In this document: in pieces, positions 9,376 to 18,176 of the stretch | Position numbering within the stretch: position 1 is the first letter of the stretch | How the letters are laid out: every line of letters begins with the position of its first letter | The notes under the pieces: generated by a model | What the model was told of the DNA's origin: nothing | Databases searched by the model: none | The model's input: the letters and a program-made list of their open reading frames with translations, nothing else | Position numbers and translations under genes: made by a program | NCBI RefSeq assembly: GCF_000369505.1 | Contig: NZ_KB850055.1 | Location: forward strand, 62,001-126,000 | Origin: Acinetobacter sp. NIPH 298 | Lineage (GTDB): Bacteria; Pseudomonadota; Gammaproteobacteria; Pseudomonadales; Moraxellaceae | Direction: 5' to 3' | DNA: 64,000 nucleotides

Positions 9376-12123
9376 ATGAATGCAGCACAGCTACAAAGAA
9401 CTTTAGTTGCCAGTCAGTATGCAGAGCAAGTTTTAAATTTTTATACATTACAATTAGAACAAGATTACGCTGAAGATCAATTTCTTGGTCCACTTTCGAC
9501 GGAAAGTATTTTTCAAAAAGTTCAACAGGCCATTGCAGATTTAAGTGATGAACAAGCTTGGATGAAAGCTTTGCGTGTCTTGCGTGCCAAGCTGATGTTT
9601 CGCTGGATTTGGCAAGATGCCAATCAACTGACGGATGTGGTTACCCTGACTCGTGAGCTTTCCGACTTTGCTGATGCCAGTATTTGTGCTGCGAAAGCTT
9701 TCGCACGTGTTCCATTAATTGCCAAACATGGTGAACCAATCGGTTATTCAGGTCAGGTGCAAGATCTCATAATCATCGGTATGGGCAAACTTGGTGCTCA
9801 GGAGCTTAATCTTTCTAGCGATATTGATTTGATTTTTGCTTTTGATGAACAAGGCGAAACCAATGGTCGTAAATGTATTGATGTTCAGCAGTTCTGTATT
9901 TTGTGGGGACAAAAACTGATTTATTTGCTGGATCAAATTACCGCAGATGGCTTTGTGTTTCGCGTGGATATGCGGTTACGTCCGTGGGGAGATGGTTCCG
10001 CGCTTGCGATTAGCCACATAGGTTTAGAAAAATATTTAAGTCAGCATGGTCGGGAATGGGAACGCTATGCGTGGATTAAAGCACGGGTAATTACTGGTGG
10101 CAAAGAGGGTGCAGATTTGATGGCGATGGCACGTCCTTTTGTGTTCCGTCGCTATGTCGATTATTCCGCATTTTCTGCAATGCGTGAAATGAAAGCCATG
10201 ATCGAACGTGAGGTGATGCGTCGTAATATAGAGGATGATATTAAACTGGGCGCAGGCGGGATTCGTGAAATTGAGTTTATTGTCCAAGTTTTTCAGTTGA
10301 TTTATGGTGGATCAAGACGCGAACTGCATGATCGTCAGTGCTTGGTCAATTTACAGCATTTGGGGCAGGCCGAATTACTTGATCAGCAGGCAGTGACTGA
10401 CCTAGAGGATGCTTATTTATTTTTAAGACGAGTCGAACATGCGATTCAAGCACTCAATGATCAGCAGACACAATCCTTACCGACTGAACCTGAACTCAGA
10501 CAACGTATGTTGGATACCTTGGGTTTTACGGATTGGTCATCATTTTTAAATGTGCTGAACCAGAAGCGCGATAAGGTTAAAGTCCAATTTAAACAATTGA
10601 TTCAAGAAAACGAATTTGCTGAGCCTGTTGATGATTTTGAGCAGTTGGAACAGCAACTGAATGCGGTATTAGATGATGATGCACAGAAACTAATTCAGAA
10701 CTTCTGGCATGGACAGGCCTTAAAGAAAATTCCTGCAAGTGCACTCGAACGGCTAAAGAAATTTTGGCCACATTTGATTGAAGCGATTTTACAGTCTGAT
10801 CGACCGCAAATGGCATTGTTACGTTTGATGCCCTTGGTGGAGTCGGTACTGCGCCGTACCGTGTATTTGGTCATGTTGATGGAAAGCCGTGGTGCTTTGC
10901 AACGCTTGGTGAAAATGGCAACGGTGAGCCCGTGGATTTGTGAGGAGTTAGCACAATATCCAGTATTGCTCGATGAGTTCTTATCAATGGACTTTGGTTT
11001 GCCCTTACGCAAAGACCTAGAGGACTCTCTACGGCAGCAATTACTGCGTATCGAGATTGATCAAGTTGAAGATCAAATGCGTGTGCTACGTTTATTTAAA
11101 AAGAGCAACGTTTTAACTGTTGCTGCCAGTGATGTATTGGCTGAAAGTCCATTGATGAAAGTTTCAGATGCTTTAACCGATATCGCTGAGGTCAGTGTTC
11201 AAGCCACCTTAAATCTGGCCTATCAAGCGGTTGCGCAACGACATGGTTATCCGATGGGGAGCAATGGACAGCGTTGCAGTCTGGATGTAAAAGGCTTCAC
11301 CGTGATTGGCTATGGCAAGCTCGGTGGAATTGAATTGGGCTATGGCTCTGATCTTGATTTGGTATTTATCCATGCCTTTGAAGAACAAAGTGAAACGGAT
11401 GGCAGAAAGCATATTAGTGGTGCTGAATTTGCCATTCGTGTGGCACAGAAATTTATGTCGCTCATGACCACGCAAACGCTAGATGGGCGCGTCTATGAAA
11501 TTGATACTCGTCTAAGACCGTCAGGCGAGGCGGGAATGTTGGTTACTAGCCTAAAGGCCTTTGAGCAATATCAGCAAAAACATGCATGGCTATGGGAGCA
11601 TCAAGCCTTGGTACGTGCTCGTTCGATTGCAGGTGATACACAGCTTTGTCAGCAGTTTGAAATGGTTCGGTGCAAAATCCTTACTCAAGTTCGTGATGAA
11701 AACGTAGTACGTGACGAAGTGATCAAAATGCGGCAAAAAATGAAAGATCATTTGGGTTCATCTTCTGAGCAAAAAAAACATGGCATTTTTCATTTAAAAC
11801 AGGATGCGGGTGGTATCGTTGACATAGAATTTATGGCACAGTATGCAGTGCTTGCATGGAGTGGGACGAATACAGATCTCGCCCATTTTTCCGACAATGT
11901 GAGAATTTTAGAGGATGCTGCTAAAGCAGGCTGCTTATCAAGTGAAGATGCCACAGCATTAATACAAGCTTACCTCCGTGAACGAGCTGAGAGTCACCGT
12001 TTAGCGCTTGCAAATCAATCTATGCAAGTCAATGCTGCGGATTGGCACGATACCCGCGAGATCGTTTGCAAGTTATGGCAAAGATTAGTTGATCCAAATG
12101 CAATAGCATTGGAAAGTGAATAA
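9376..12123 (+). CDS. glnE: Glutamine synthetase adenylyltransferase/adenylyl-removing enzyme
   Basis: A 915-residue two-headed enzyme that adds AMP to glutamine synthetase and removes it, under control of PII proteins. Both nucleotidyltransferase domains are visible: the N-terminal adenylyl-removing head with GMGKLGAQELNLSSDIDLIF (near residue 145) and the C-terminal adenylylating head with GYGKLGGIELGYGSDLDLVF (near 650). Each has the G-G-x11-DxD pattern. The regulatory helical linker lies between. MNAAQLQRTL at 9376 looks like the native start; an in-frame ATG at 9352 would add eight residues, and neither has a strong ribosome site. The coding end comes 25 bp before ilvE, so the two genes may be co-transcribed. 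Confidence 0.95.
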   Translation: MNAAQLQRTLVASQYAEQVLNFYTLQLEQDYAEDQFLGPLSTESIFQKVQQAIADLSDEQAWMKALRVLRAKLMFRWIWQDANQLTDVVTLTRELSDFADASICAAKAFARVPLIAKHGEPIGYSGQVQDLIIIGMGKLGAQELNLSSDIDLIFAFDEQGETNGRKCIDVQQFCILWGQKLIYLLDQITADGFVFRVDMRLRPWGDGSALAISHIGLEKYLSQHGREWERYAWIKARVITGGKEGADLMAMARPFVFRRYVDYSAFSAMREMKAMIEREVMRRNIEDDIKLGAGGIREIEFIVQVFQLIYGGSRRELHDRQCLVNLQHLGQAELLDQQAVTDLEDAYLFLRRVEHAIQALNDQQTQSLPTEPELRQRMLDTLGFTDWSSFLNVLNQKRDKVKVQFKQLIQENEFAEPVDDFEQLEQQLNAVLDDDAQKLIQNFWHGQALKKIPASALERLKKFWPHLIEAILQSDRPQMALLRLMPLVESVLRRTVYLVMLMESRGALQRLVKMATVSPWICEELAQYPVLLDEFLSMDFGLPLRKDLEDSLRQQLLRIEIDQVEDQMRVLRLFKKSNVLTVAASDVLAESPLMKVSDALTDIAEVSVQATLNLAYQAVAQRHGYPMGSNGQRCSLDVKGFTVIGYGKLGGIELGYGSDLDLVFIHAFEEQSETDGRKHISGAEFAIRVAQKFMSLMTTQTLDGRVYEIDTRLRPSGEAGMLVTSLKAFEQYQQKHAWLWEHQALVRARSIAGDTQLCQQFEMVRCKILTQVRDENVVRDEVIKMRQKMKDHLGSSSEQKKHGIFHLKQDAGGIVDIEFMAQYAVLAWSGTNTDLAHFSDNVRILEDAAKAGCLSSEDATALIQAYLRERAESHRLALANQSMQVNAADWHDTREIVCKLWQRLVDPNAIALESE

Positions 12124-12148
12124 TAGTGAAAAAAATGGAGTATGTGCG

Positions 12149-13075
12149 ATGAGTTTGGCTGATCGTGATGGTTTTATTTGGCAAGATGGAAAAATGGTTG
12201 ATTGGCGTGATGCAAAGATTCACGTCTTAACACATACACTACATTATAGTATGGGTGTGTTTGAGGGTGTTCGTGCCTATGAAACTCCGAACGGTACAGC
12301 AATCTTCCGTTTGCAAGATCACACCAAACGCTTATTAAATTCAGCAAAAATTTATCAAATGAAAGTTCCATTTGATCAAGCGACTTTAGAACAAGCACAA
12401 ATTGATGTCGTGCGTGAAAATAAATTGGTGTCATGCTATTTACGTCCATTGATTTGGATCGGTTCTGAGAAGTTAGGCATCGCGGCAACGGATAATACCG
12501 TTCATGCAGCGGTTGCGGCGTGGTCTTGGGGAACGTATCTTGGTGACGAAGCAATGGCGCACGGTATTCGTGTAAAAACGTCTTCATTTACGCATCACCA
12601 TCCAAACGTGACCATGTGTAAAGCAAAAGCTTGTGGTAACTACACAGTATCAATCTTGGCACACCAAGAAGTTGCTCGTGCGGGTTATGACGAAGCAATG
12701 CTGCTTGACCCACAAGGTTTTGTTTGCCAAGGCGCTGGTGAAAATGTCTTCTTGATCAAAGATGGCGTGTTACATACCCCAGATTTAGCAGGGGGTGCAC
12801 TTGAAGGGATTACTCGTCAAACAGTGATGACCATTGCTAAAGACCTTGGCTATGAAGTCGTAGAGCGTCGTATTACTCGTGATGAGTTTTATATTGCTGA
12901 CGAAGCATTCTTTACTGGTACTGCTGCTGAAGTAACCCCAATTCGTGAATATGATGATCGTGAAATCGGTTGTGGTTCACGTGGCCCGATCACCACTGAA
13001 ATTCAAAAGACTTTCTTTGATGCTGTTCAAGGCCGTAATGATAAATATGCGCATTGGTTGACTTATGTGAAATAA
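12149..13075 (+). CDS. ilvE: Branched-chain amino acid aminotransferase
   Basis: This 308-residue PLP enzyme performs the last step of Leu, Ile and Val synthesis. Seen: HTLHYSMGVFEGVRAYET near the N-terminus, the PLP-lysine region TMCKAKACGNYTVSILA (Lys near residue 160), GAGENVFLIKDG, GITRQTVMTIAKDLGY and FFTGTAAEVTPIREYD. All are typical of class IV aminotransferases of the IlvE type. ATG 12149 follows GGAG by 8 nt, so the longer in-frame start is rejected. A strong terminator follows. In Acinetobacter, ilvE marks one border of the LOS outer-core locus, which fits the genes found next. Confidence 0.96.
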   Translation: MSLADRDGFIWQDGKMVDWRDAKIHVLTHTLHYSMGVFEGVRAYETPNGTAIFRLQDHTKRLLNSAKIYQMKVPFDQATLEQAQIDVVRENKLVSCYLRPLIWIGSEKLGIAATDNTVHAAVAAWSWGTYLGDEAMAHGIRVKTSSFTHHHPNVTMCKAKACGNYTVSILAHQEVARAGYDEAMLLDPQGFVCQGAGENVFLIKDGVLHTPDLAGGALEGITRQTVMTIAKDLGYEVVERRITRDEFYIADEAFFTGTAAEVTPIREYDDREIGCGSRGPITTEIQKTFFDAVQGRNDKYAHWLTYVK

Positions 13076-13092
13076 GTAAATAACCATAGATT

Positions 13093-13118
13093 AAGCGAAG
13101 CTCAGGCTTCGCTTTTTT
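13093..13118 (+). terminator. Terminator of ilvE
   Basis: A 9-bp perfect stem AAGCGAAGC (13093-13101) with GCTTCGCTT (13106-13114), loop TCAG, and a T-run to 13118. Confidence 0.9.
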
Positions 13119-13231
13119 ATTAGCTGCTTTTTAATAGTGAAGCTGTCAACAGATTGCAATCAAAGCATCATCAATCCTTAATTAAACTCGGCTACGTTGA
13201 TCTCTAAGCACAATTAAAAAATAGAGAAACA

Positions 13232-14392
13232 ATGAAAATTACCGTGGTCGGCGCAGGTTATGTGGGTTTATCCAATGCCTTGTTATTTTCCAAACAACAC
13301 GATGTGATCGTACTAGATATTGACCAAACAAGAATTAAGCAGATCAATCAAAAGATATCCCCAATCAGTGATGCCTGTATCCAAAGCTACTTAGCCGAAT
13401 CGCATATTGAAGCCACCAGTGATAAAGAACTGGCTTATCAACAGGCAAAATTGATTATTATTGCCACCCCAACCAATTACAATCCTGAAACCAATTACTT
13501 TGATACTTCAAGTATTGAAAGCGTGATCGCAGATATTCACAGCATCAATCCCAAAGCACTCATGTTGATTAAATCCACCGTACCCGTTGGCTATACTGCT
13601 GAAATTTCTAAAAGACTCAAGTTGAAAAATCTGATCTTTTCGCCTGAGTTTCTTAGAGAGGGGCAGGCATTGCAGGATAATCTATATCCATCACGAATTA
13701 TTGTCGGCGAAAAATCCAAACGCGCAGAAAAAATCGCCAAGTTGTATCTAAAAGCAACGATTAAAAAAGATGCTGTGTTGCTCTGTGTCGACTCGACTGA
13801 AGCTGAAGCGATTAAGCTGTTTTCAAATACCTATTTGGCGATGCGAGTGGCTTTCTTTAATGAACTCGATACCTATTGTTTGAAGAATAAATTGAGTGCT
13901 TTAGATATTGTTACAGGTGTTGCTTTGGATCAGCGTATCGGAGATCACTATAACAATCCATCCTTTGGTTATGGTGGCTATTGCTTGCCGAAAGATACCA
14001 AGCAACTGTTAGCCAATTATTACGATACGCCACAAGAACTGATTTCAGCGATTATTCGTTCCAACCAGACACGTAAACAGGCGATTATTGAAGATATTTT
14101 GAGTCGAAAAGTATCCTGTGTCGGGGTTTATCGACTAACCATGAAAGCTGATTCAGACAATTTTAGAGAGTCGGCTGTGCATGATGTGTTGCAAGGTTTG
14201 GCTGAGCAAGGTATCAATATTGTGATTTATGAGCCGACCTTGGATGTAAAGGAATATTTAGGTCATCCGATTGAATCAAGCCTACAAAAATTTAAGAGCA
14301 AATCTGATTTAATTATTGTGAACCGAATGGTTCCTATGTTTAGTGATGTAATGGAAAAAATTTATACACGGGATTTGTTTGGAGTGAACTAG
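13232..14392 (+). CDS. ugd: UDP-glucose 6-dehydrogenase (UDPG/GDP-mannose dehydrogenase family)
   Basis: A 386-residue NAD-dependent enzyme that oxidises a UDP-hexose to the uronic acid, most likely UDP-glucose to UDP-glucuronate. Seen: the N-terminal Rossmann motif VVGAGYVGLSNALLF, IIIATPTNYNPETNYFDT, KSTVPVGYT, FSPEFLREGQALQDNLYPSR, and the catalytic-cysteine motif GYGGYCLPKDTKQL (Cys near residue 252). Length fits the short bacterial Ugd subgroup. It opens the LOS locus after the ilvE terminator, so a uronic acid or a sugar derived from it probably occurs in the surface glycan. The exact UDP-sugar cannot be told from sequence alone. Confidence 0.88.
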   Translation: MKITVVGAGYVGLSNALLFSKQHDVIVLDIDQTRIKQINQKISPISDACIQSYLAESHIEATSDKELAYQQAKLIIIATPTNYNPETNYFDTSSIESVIADIHSINPKALMLIKSTVPVGYTAEISKRLKLKNLIFSPEFLREGQALQDNLYPSRIIVGEKSKRAEKIAKLYLKATIKKDAVLLCVDSTEAEAIKLFSNTYLAMRVAFFNELDTYCLKNKLSALDIVTGVALDQRIGDHYNNPSFGYGGYCLPKDTKQLLANYYDTPQELISAIIRSNQTRKQAIIEDILSRKVSCVGVYRLTMKADSDNFRESAVHDVLQGLAEQGINIVIYEPTLDVKEYLGHPIESSLQKFKSKSDLIIVNRMVPMFSDVMEKIYTRDLFGVN

Positions 14393-14563
14393 CTTTTGTA
14401 GCAAAAACAAAATGAAATAATCCTAATCGTTTGACGAATTTATAATAATCAATTTAATCATGCCTATGCTAAGATAGCTCAATATTCGGTGCGTACTATT
14501 TAAGGCTTGCGATATCGGACGCGCAACGCAAAAAATATTATTTCAGGCATTCAAGGTTATCAA

Positions 14564-15319
14564 ATGGTCGACATTCAACAAAGCTCAGCAACACACGAAG
14601 AAAATATCATTTTGTGTATGAAATGGGGAACCAAATACGGTGCTGAATACGTCAATCGTTTGTATAACATGGTCAAACGCCACTTGACCCTACCTTTTAA
14701 AATGGTCTGTCTCACTGATCGTACCGAGGGGATTGACCCCAATGTACAATGTTTCCCAATCCCACCTTTAGATTTGCCAGCAGGTGCGCCTGAGCGTGGT
14801 TGGAATAAACTTTCTACCTTTGAGCCAGATTTATACGGCTTGAAAGGTAATGCACTTTTTCTTGATCTTGATGTTGTGATTATTGATAACATCGATTGCT
14901 TCTTTCAAGAATCAGGTGAGTTCCTGGTTATCCATGATTGGAAACGTCCTTGGCGTGTCACAGGCAATAGCTCAGTTTATCGTTTTAAGTTGGGTGCTTT
15001 TTCTGGAATTTTGCCGTATTTCCGCGAAAACTTTGATGAAATCAGTCATAAATTTAGAAATGAGCAAGAATACTTATCTTGGTTTGTGCATAAAGAAGGT
15101 AAATTAAGCTACTGGAATAAAGAATGGTGTAAGAGCTATAAATACCATTGCTTAAGAAAAGTACCATTTGCTTATTTTCAGCCACCAATCAAACCAAAAG
15201 GTGCAAAAATTATTATTTTCCACGGTGAGATTAATCCACCTGATGCAGTCAGCGGCGGCGGTGGGAAATGGTATCGTTATGTATTGCCATCGGATTGGAT
15301 TAAAGACGCTTGGCAGTAA
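14564..15319 (+). CDS. Putative glycosyltransferase with DLD motif (LOS core)
   Basis: A 251-residue protein starting MVDIQQSS behind AAGGTTATCAA; an upstream in-frame extension from 14507 lacks a ribosome site. The fold is suggested by an N-terminal ENIILCMKWGTKYGAEYVNR strand-helix, PFKMVCLTDRTEGI, and the metal-binding candidate ALFLDLDVVIIDNID near residue 100. These fit a GT-A type sugar transferase. A late segment has IIIFHGEINPPDAVSGGGGK. The exact CAZy family is not clear to me. It heads a run of four same-strand genes (14564-18097) with gaps of 34, 14 and 63 bp, which is probably one transcript for LOS outer core assembly. Confidence 0.72.
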   Translation: MVDIQQSSATHEENIILCMKWGTKYGAEYVNRLYNMVKRHLTLPFKMVCLTDRTEGIDPNVQCFPIPPLDLPAGAPERGWNKLSTFEPDLYGLKGNALFLDLDVVIIDNIDCFFQESGEFLVIHDWKRPWRVTGNSSVYRFKLGAFSGILPYFRENFDEISHKFRNEQEYLSWFVHKEGKLSYWNKEWCKSYKYHCLRKVPFAYFQPPIKPKGAKIIIFHGEINPPDAVSGGGGKWYRYVLPSDWIKDAWQ

Positions 15320-15353
15320 GTGTAACTGCGATAAGGACAAAAGAGTTTGATTT

Positions 15354-16349
15354 ATGATAGATACCATACAACCTATTGATATCGTGATTGCTTGGGTTGA
15401 TGGGAGCGATCCTAAGTTAAAAAACAAGCGTCAACAATTTATAAACCCATCTGCACCATCAAATGCTGTAGAAGCCACCCGTTTTGCCAGTAATGATGAA
15501 ATTTATTTTTGTATTGCCTCAATCCTAAAATATGTGCCGTATTGTGGAACAATCTATGTGGTGACAGATCAACAGTCACCACAATGGTTAGATCAATTTG
15601 AACAACAAAATCTCTGTGAAAAAGACAAAATTAGAATCGTCGATCATACCGAATTATTTGAAGGCCATGAGTCTGCACTGCCGACGTTTAATTCATTGAG
15701 CATAGAAACGATGCTTTGGAATATCCGAGGGCTATCGGAGCGTTTTATTTATCTAAATGATGATTTCTTTTTTAATCGTATCTCTAATATCCATGATTTT
15801 TTAGATGCTAGCCGTATGGTGATCTATGGTCATTGGCAAAGTAATTTTATAAAAAAAATGAAATACATCATTCGTCGATTTCTCCAAGAAAAAATGGGGA
15901 AAATCGCGCAACCCAAATATTCAATTGCACAGATGTTAAGTGCAGATATGCTCGGTTTACCTAAATATTATGAAATACACCACCGTCCGCATATTCTCGA
16001 TAAAACAATTTTAACTCAGTATTTTCAACAACATCCTAGTGTTTTAGCAAAGCAAATAAGTTTTAGATTTAGACATATCGACCAATTTTTGCCTGTCGGC
16101 TTGTCAAATCATTTAGCTATTCAGTCTAATCAAACGATTTTAAATGATGACGTTGAAATTGCCTATTTGAAAGATGGTCGTGATCTAGAATGGTTTATGC
16201 AGCAACTGAAAAAAGGTGAAACCAAGTTTGGCTGTATCCAAAGTCTAGATCAGTTAGAGCCAAATGCAGAGCAAACAGTACGTTCAGCATTGATCGATAA
16301 ATTTAATGATGTTTTGCCGAGTCAGATTCGAGCAAGTGTCGCAGTATAA
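15354..16349 (+). CDS. Stealth-family sugar-phosphate transferase
   Basis: A 331-residue protein with the ordered conserved regions of the Stealth family: CR1 PIDIVIAWVDGSDPKLKNKR (residues 5-24); CR2 with RFASNDEIYFCIASILKYVP, IYVVTDQQSPQWLD, LPTFNSLSIETMLWNIRGLS and RFIYLNDDFFF (about 45-145); and a CR3-like YEIHHRPHILDKTIL near 205. Stealth enzymes transfer hexose-1-phosphate to form phosphodiester links and are best known from capsule synthesis. Its place here, between glycosyltransferases of the LOS locus with no capsule export genes, suggests that a phosphodiester-linked sugar is put on the LOS core. That is inference. No signal peptide; cytoplasmic. Confidence 0.86.
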   Translation: MIDTIQPIDIVIAWVDGSDPKLKNKRQQFINPSAPSNAVEATRFASNDEIYFCIASILKYVPYCGTIYVVTDQQSPQWLDQFEQQNLCEKDKIRIVDHTELFEGHESALPTFNSLSIETMLWNIRGLSERFIYLNDDFFFNRISNIHDFLDASRMVIYGHWQSNFIKKMKYIIRRFLQEKMGKIAQPKYSIAQMLSADMLGLPKYYEIHHRPHILDKTILTQYFQQHPSVLAKQISFRFRHIDQFLPVGLSNHLAIQSNQTILNDDVEIAYLKDGRDLEWFMQQLKKGETKFGCIQSLDQLEPNAEQTVRSALIDKFNDVLPSQIRASVAV

Positions 16350-16363
16350 GGTAGAGATCTCAT

Positions 16364-17122
16364 ATGAAAGTCGTAACTTATCTGATCAATCTTGAAGGTA
16401 GTGAGCAACGCTTAGCCAATGCAACAGCCCAATTACAAAAAGAAAATTGGGCGTTTAGTCGTTTCCCTGCATACGATGGTCGAGGCAAAGCACTCACTGA
16501 GTTTGAAAATTATGATGATCAAAGCGCTCAAAAAATCTTAGGGCGTAGTTTGATCAGTTCAGAGCTCGGTTGTTATTTGAGTCACTATGGCTGTGCTGAA
16601 AAATTTTTAGAAACTGATGCAGATTATCTCGTAGTACTAGAAGATGATATTGATGTTTTACCGAACTTTAAGCAAAATCTAAACTCACTTTTAAGTTATC
16701 TCGATCAGCATAAAGAACTTGATTGGTATGTGGTAAACCTTGCTGCAAAAAAGAAAAAACTCGCAAAAGATATTGTTCAAATCCATGAATATACACTCTG
16801 GCATGCTTATTATTTCCCGATTCGCGGTGTGGGATTGGTTTGGTCAAGACAGGGGGCAGAAGCGTTTGTTCGACTTGGTAAAACGATGCAAGTTCCTGTC
16901 GATATTTTCCTCCAAAGCTGGTTAAGTAAAAATGGTAAAGGATTGGGAGTATGGCAACCCTTTGTGCAGCCGGCGGGTATAGATAGTGATATTTTAGGTA
17001 CTGTTGCGACACAGGGTATCAAACGTAAAGATTTAGAAAACCGCAGTGCGTCTCATGGTTTAAAGAAGCAGAAGCGAATGTGGCGTGACCGCTTTTATGC
17101 TATTCGACATTTGATTTCTTAA
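16364..17122 (+). CDS. Glycosyltransferase family 25 protein (LOS)
   Basis: 252 residues. The GT25 pattern is clear: the N-terminal VVTYLINLEGSEQRLANATA; SELGCYLSHYGCAEKFLETD (residues 66-85); the metal-site motif DYLVVLEDDIDVLPNF (about 88-103); and a later YFPIRGVGLVWSRQGAEAF. GT25 enzymes of this type add galactose or glucose to lipooligosaccharide in Haemophilus, Neisseria and Acinetobacter. The start codon lies 14 bp past the Stealth gene and is probably coupled to it. A second GT25 gene in this locus (20451-21364) is broken, so this is the only intact one. Donor and acceptor sugars cannot be read from sequence. Confidence 0.9.
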   Translation: MKVVTYLINLEGSEQRLANATAQLQKENWAFSRFPAYDGRGKALTEFENYDDQSAQKILGRSLISSELGCYLSHYGCAEKFLETDADYLVVLEDDIDVLPNFKQNLNSLLSYLDQHKELDWYVVNLAAKKKKLAKDIVQIHEYTLWHAYYFPIRGVGLVWSRQGAEAFVRLGKTMQVPVDIFLQSWLSKNGKGLGVWQPFVQPAGIDSDILGTVATQGIKRKDLENRSASHGLKKQKRMWRDRFYAIRHLIS

Positions 17123-17185
17123 AGGTTAGTCACTTGAGTGGATCACAATGCACCACATTATATTTATTTATAGCTGAGTATTTTG

Positions 17186-18097
17186 ATGAAAATTTTTAAA
17201 AAATTATTCTATTTAGCAAAATTTCATTTGATGTATTCCTATAAAGTTAGGCATAAGAATAAAAAAATCGACAATTATGCGGGAATGCTCACATTTAATC
17301 CAACCGAGAAAAATATTGTTCTACCGAAAAAAATATGGATGTATTGGGAAAATGATATTCCCGAATTTGTTGAAAAGTGTATTGATCGGATGCGTGAGAA
17401 AAACCCTGATTATGAGGTTTTTGTGCTCAATCCAGATAATGTCAAGCAATATAGCCAAATTGACTTTAGCCTACTTAAAGATGCAACAGCCCAGCAAAAA
17501 GCTGATTTACTTAGATTTGATCTGATGTACCAGCACGGTGGTATTTGGTTAGATGCCAGTATTATTTTGTATGATAGCTTGGATTGGATATCGGATATTA
17601 TGCAAAAAAATAAGACAGAGAACTTCGCATATTATCGACGGAAAAATACAACAAATTTGAGTTATCCTGTTTTGGAGAACTGGTTATTGGCCAGCGTTGG
17701 AAATCATCTTTTCTTTAAACAGTGGTATGATGAATTGTATTTAGCAATTCAACAGACACCCAAAAAATATATACAGCATATTAAAGCAACGGAATCAAAT
17801 ACTAAGGATATATTTCAACAGATCAGTAATCTAGAATACTTGGTGGCCTATGTTGCATGCCAAAAAATTATGAGAAAAAATTTCCCTAGTATTACTTTGA
17901 TTGATTGTGATGAAAATGCATTCTATTACCAAGTCAAAAATAGATGGGTGAAAGAAAAAATATTAATCAATATGGCAATTAATTATCCAGCAGATGAATA
18001 CCCGAAATTGATAAAACTGGCAGGGAAAGAGCGTAACTATTTGTGCCAGTTTTATAATAAAGGTATGTATTTCGAAGGATCGTTGATTGATATTTAG
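17186..18097 (+). CDS. Capsular polysaccharide synthesis-type glycosyltransferase (GT32-like)
   Basis: 303 residues starting at ATG 17186; the preceding TTG in frame adds one residue only. Diagnostic stretches are LPKKIWMYWENDIPEFVEKC (residues 47-66) and, near 110-125, QKADLLRFDLMYQHGGIWLD followed by ASIILYD. The usual DxD of this group appears as DAS. This is the Caps_synth/GT32-like pattern, so the protein should move a sugar onto a surface glycan from the cytoplasmic side. An N-terminal basic-hydrophobic stretch (FKKLFYLAKFHLMYSYKV) may attach it to the membrane. The gene is visibly more AT-rich than ilvE or aspS, in keeping with horizontal origin of the locus. Confidence 0.8.
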   Translation: MKIFKKLFYLAKFHLMYSYKVRHKNKKIDNYAGMLTFNPTEKNIVLPKKIWMYWENDIPEFVEKCIDRMREKNPDYEVFVLNPDNVKQYSQIDFSLLKDATAQQKADLLRFDLMYQHGGIWLDASIILYDSLDWISDIMQKNKTENFAYYRRKNTTNLSYPVLENWLLASVGNHLFFKQWYDELYLAIQQTPKKYIQHIKATESNTKDIFQQISNLEYLVAYVACQKIMRKNFPSITLIDCDENAFYYQVKNRWVKEKILINMAINYPADEYPKLIKLAGKERNYLCQFYNKGMYFEGSLIDI

Positions 18098-18176
18098 TCA
18101 GATGTAGTGGATTCTCATTTAATTTGGCTTAAATAGTTCCTGTTGGGTGAGCAGTATTGTATTTGGATGTTTAATT

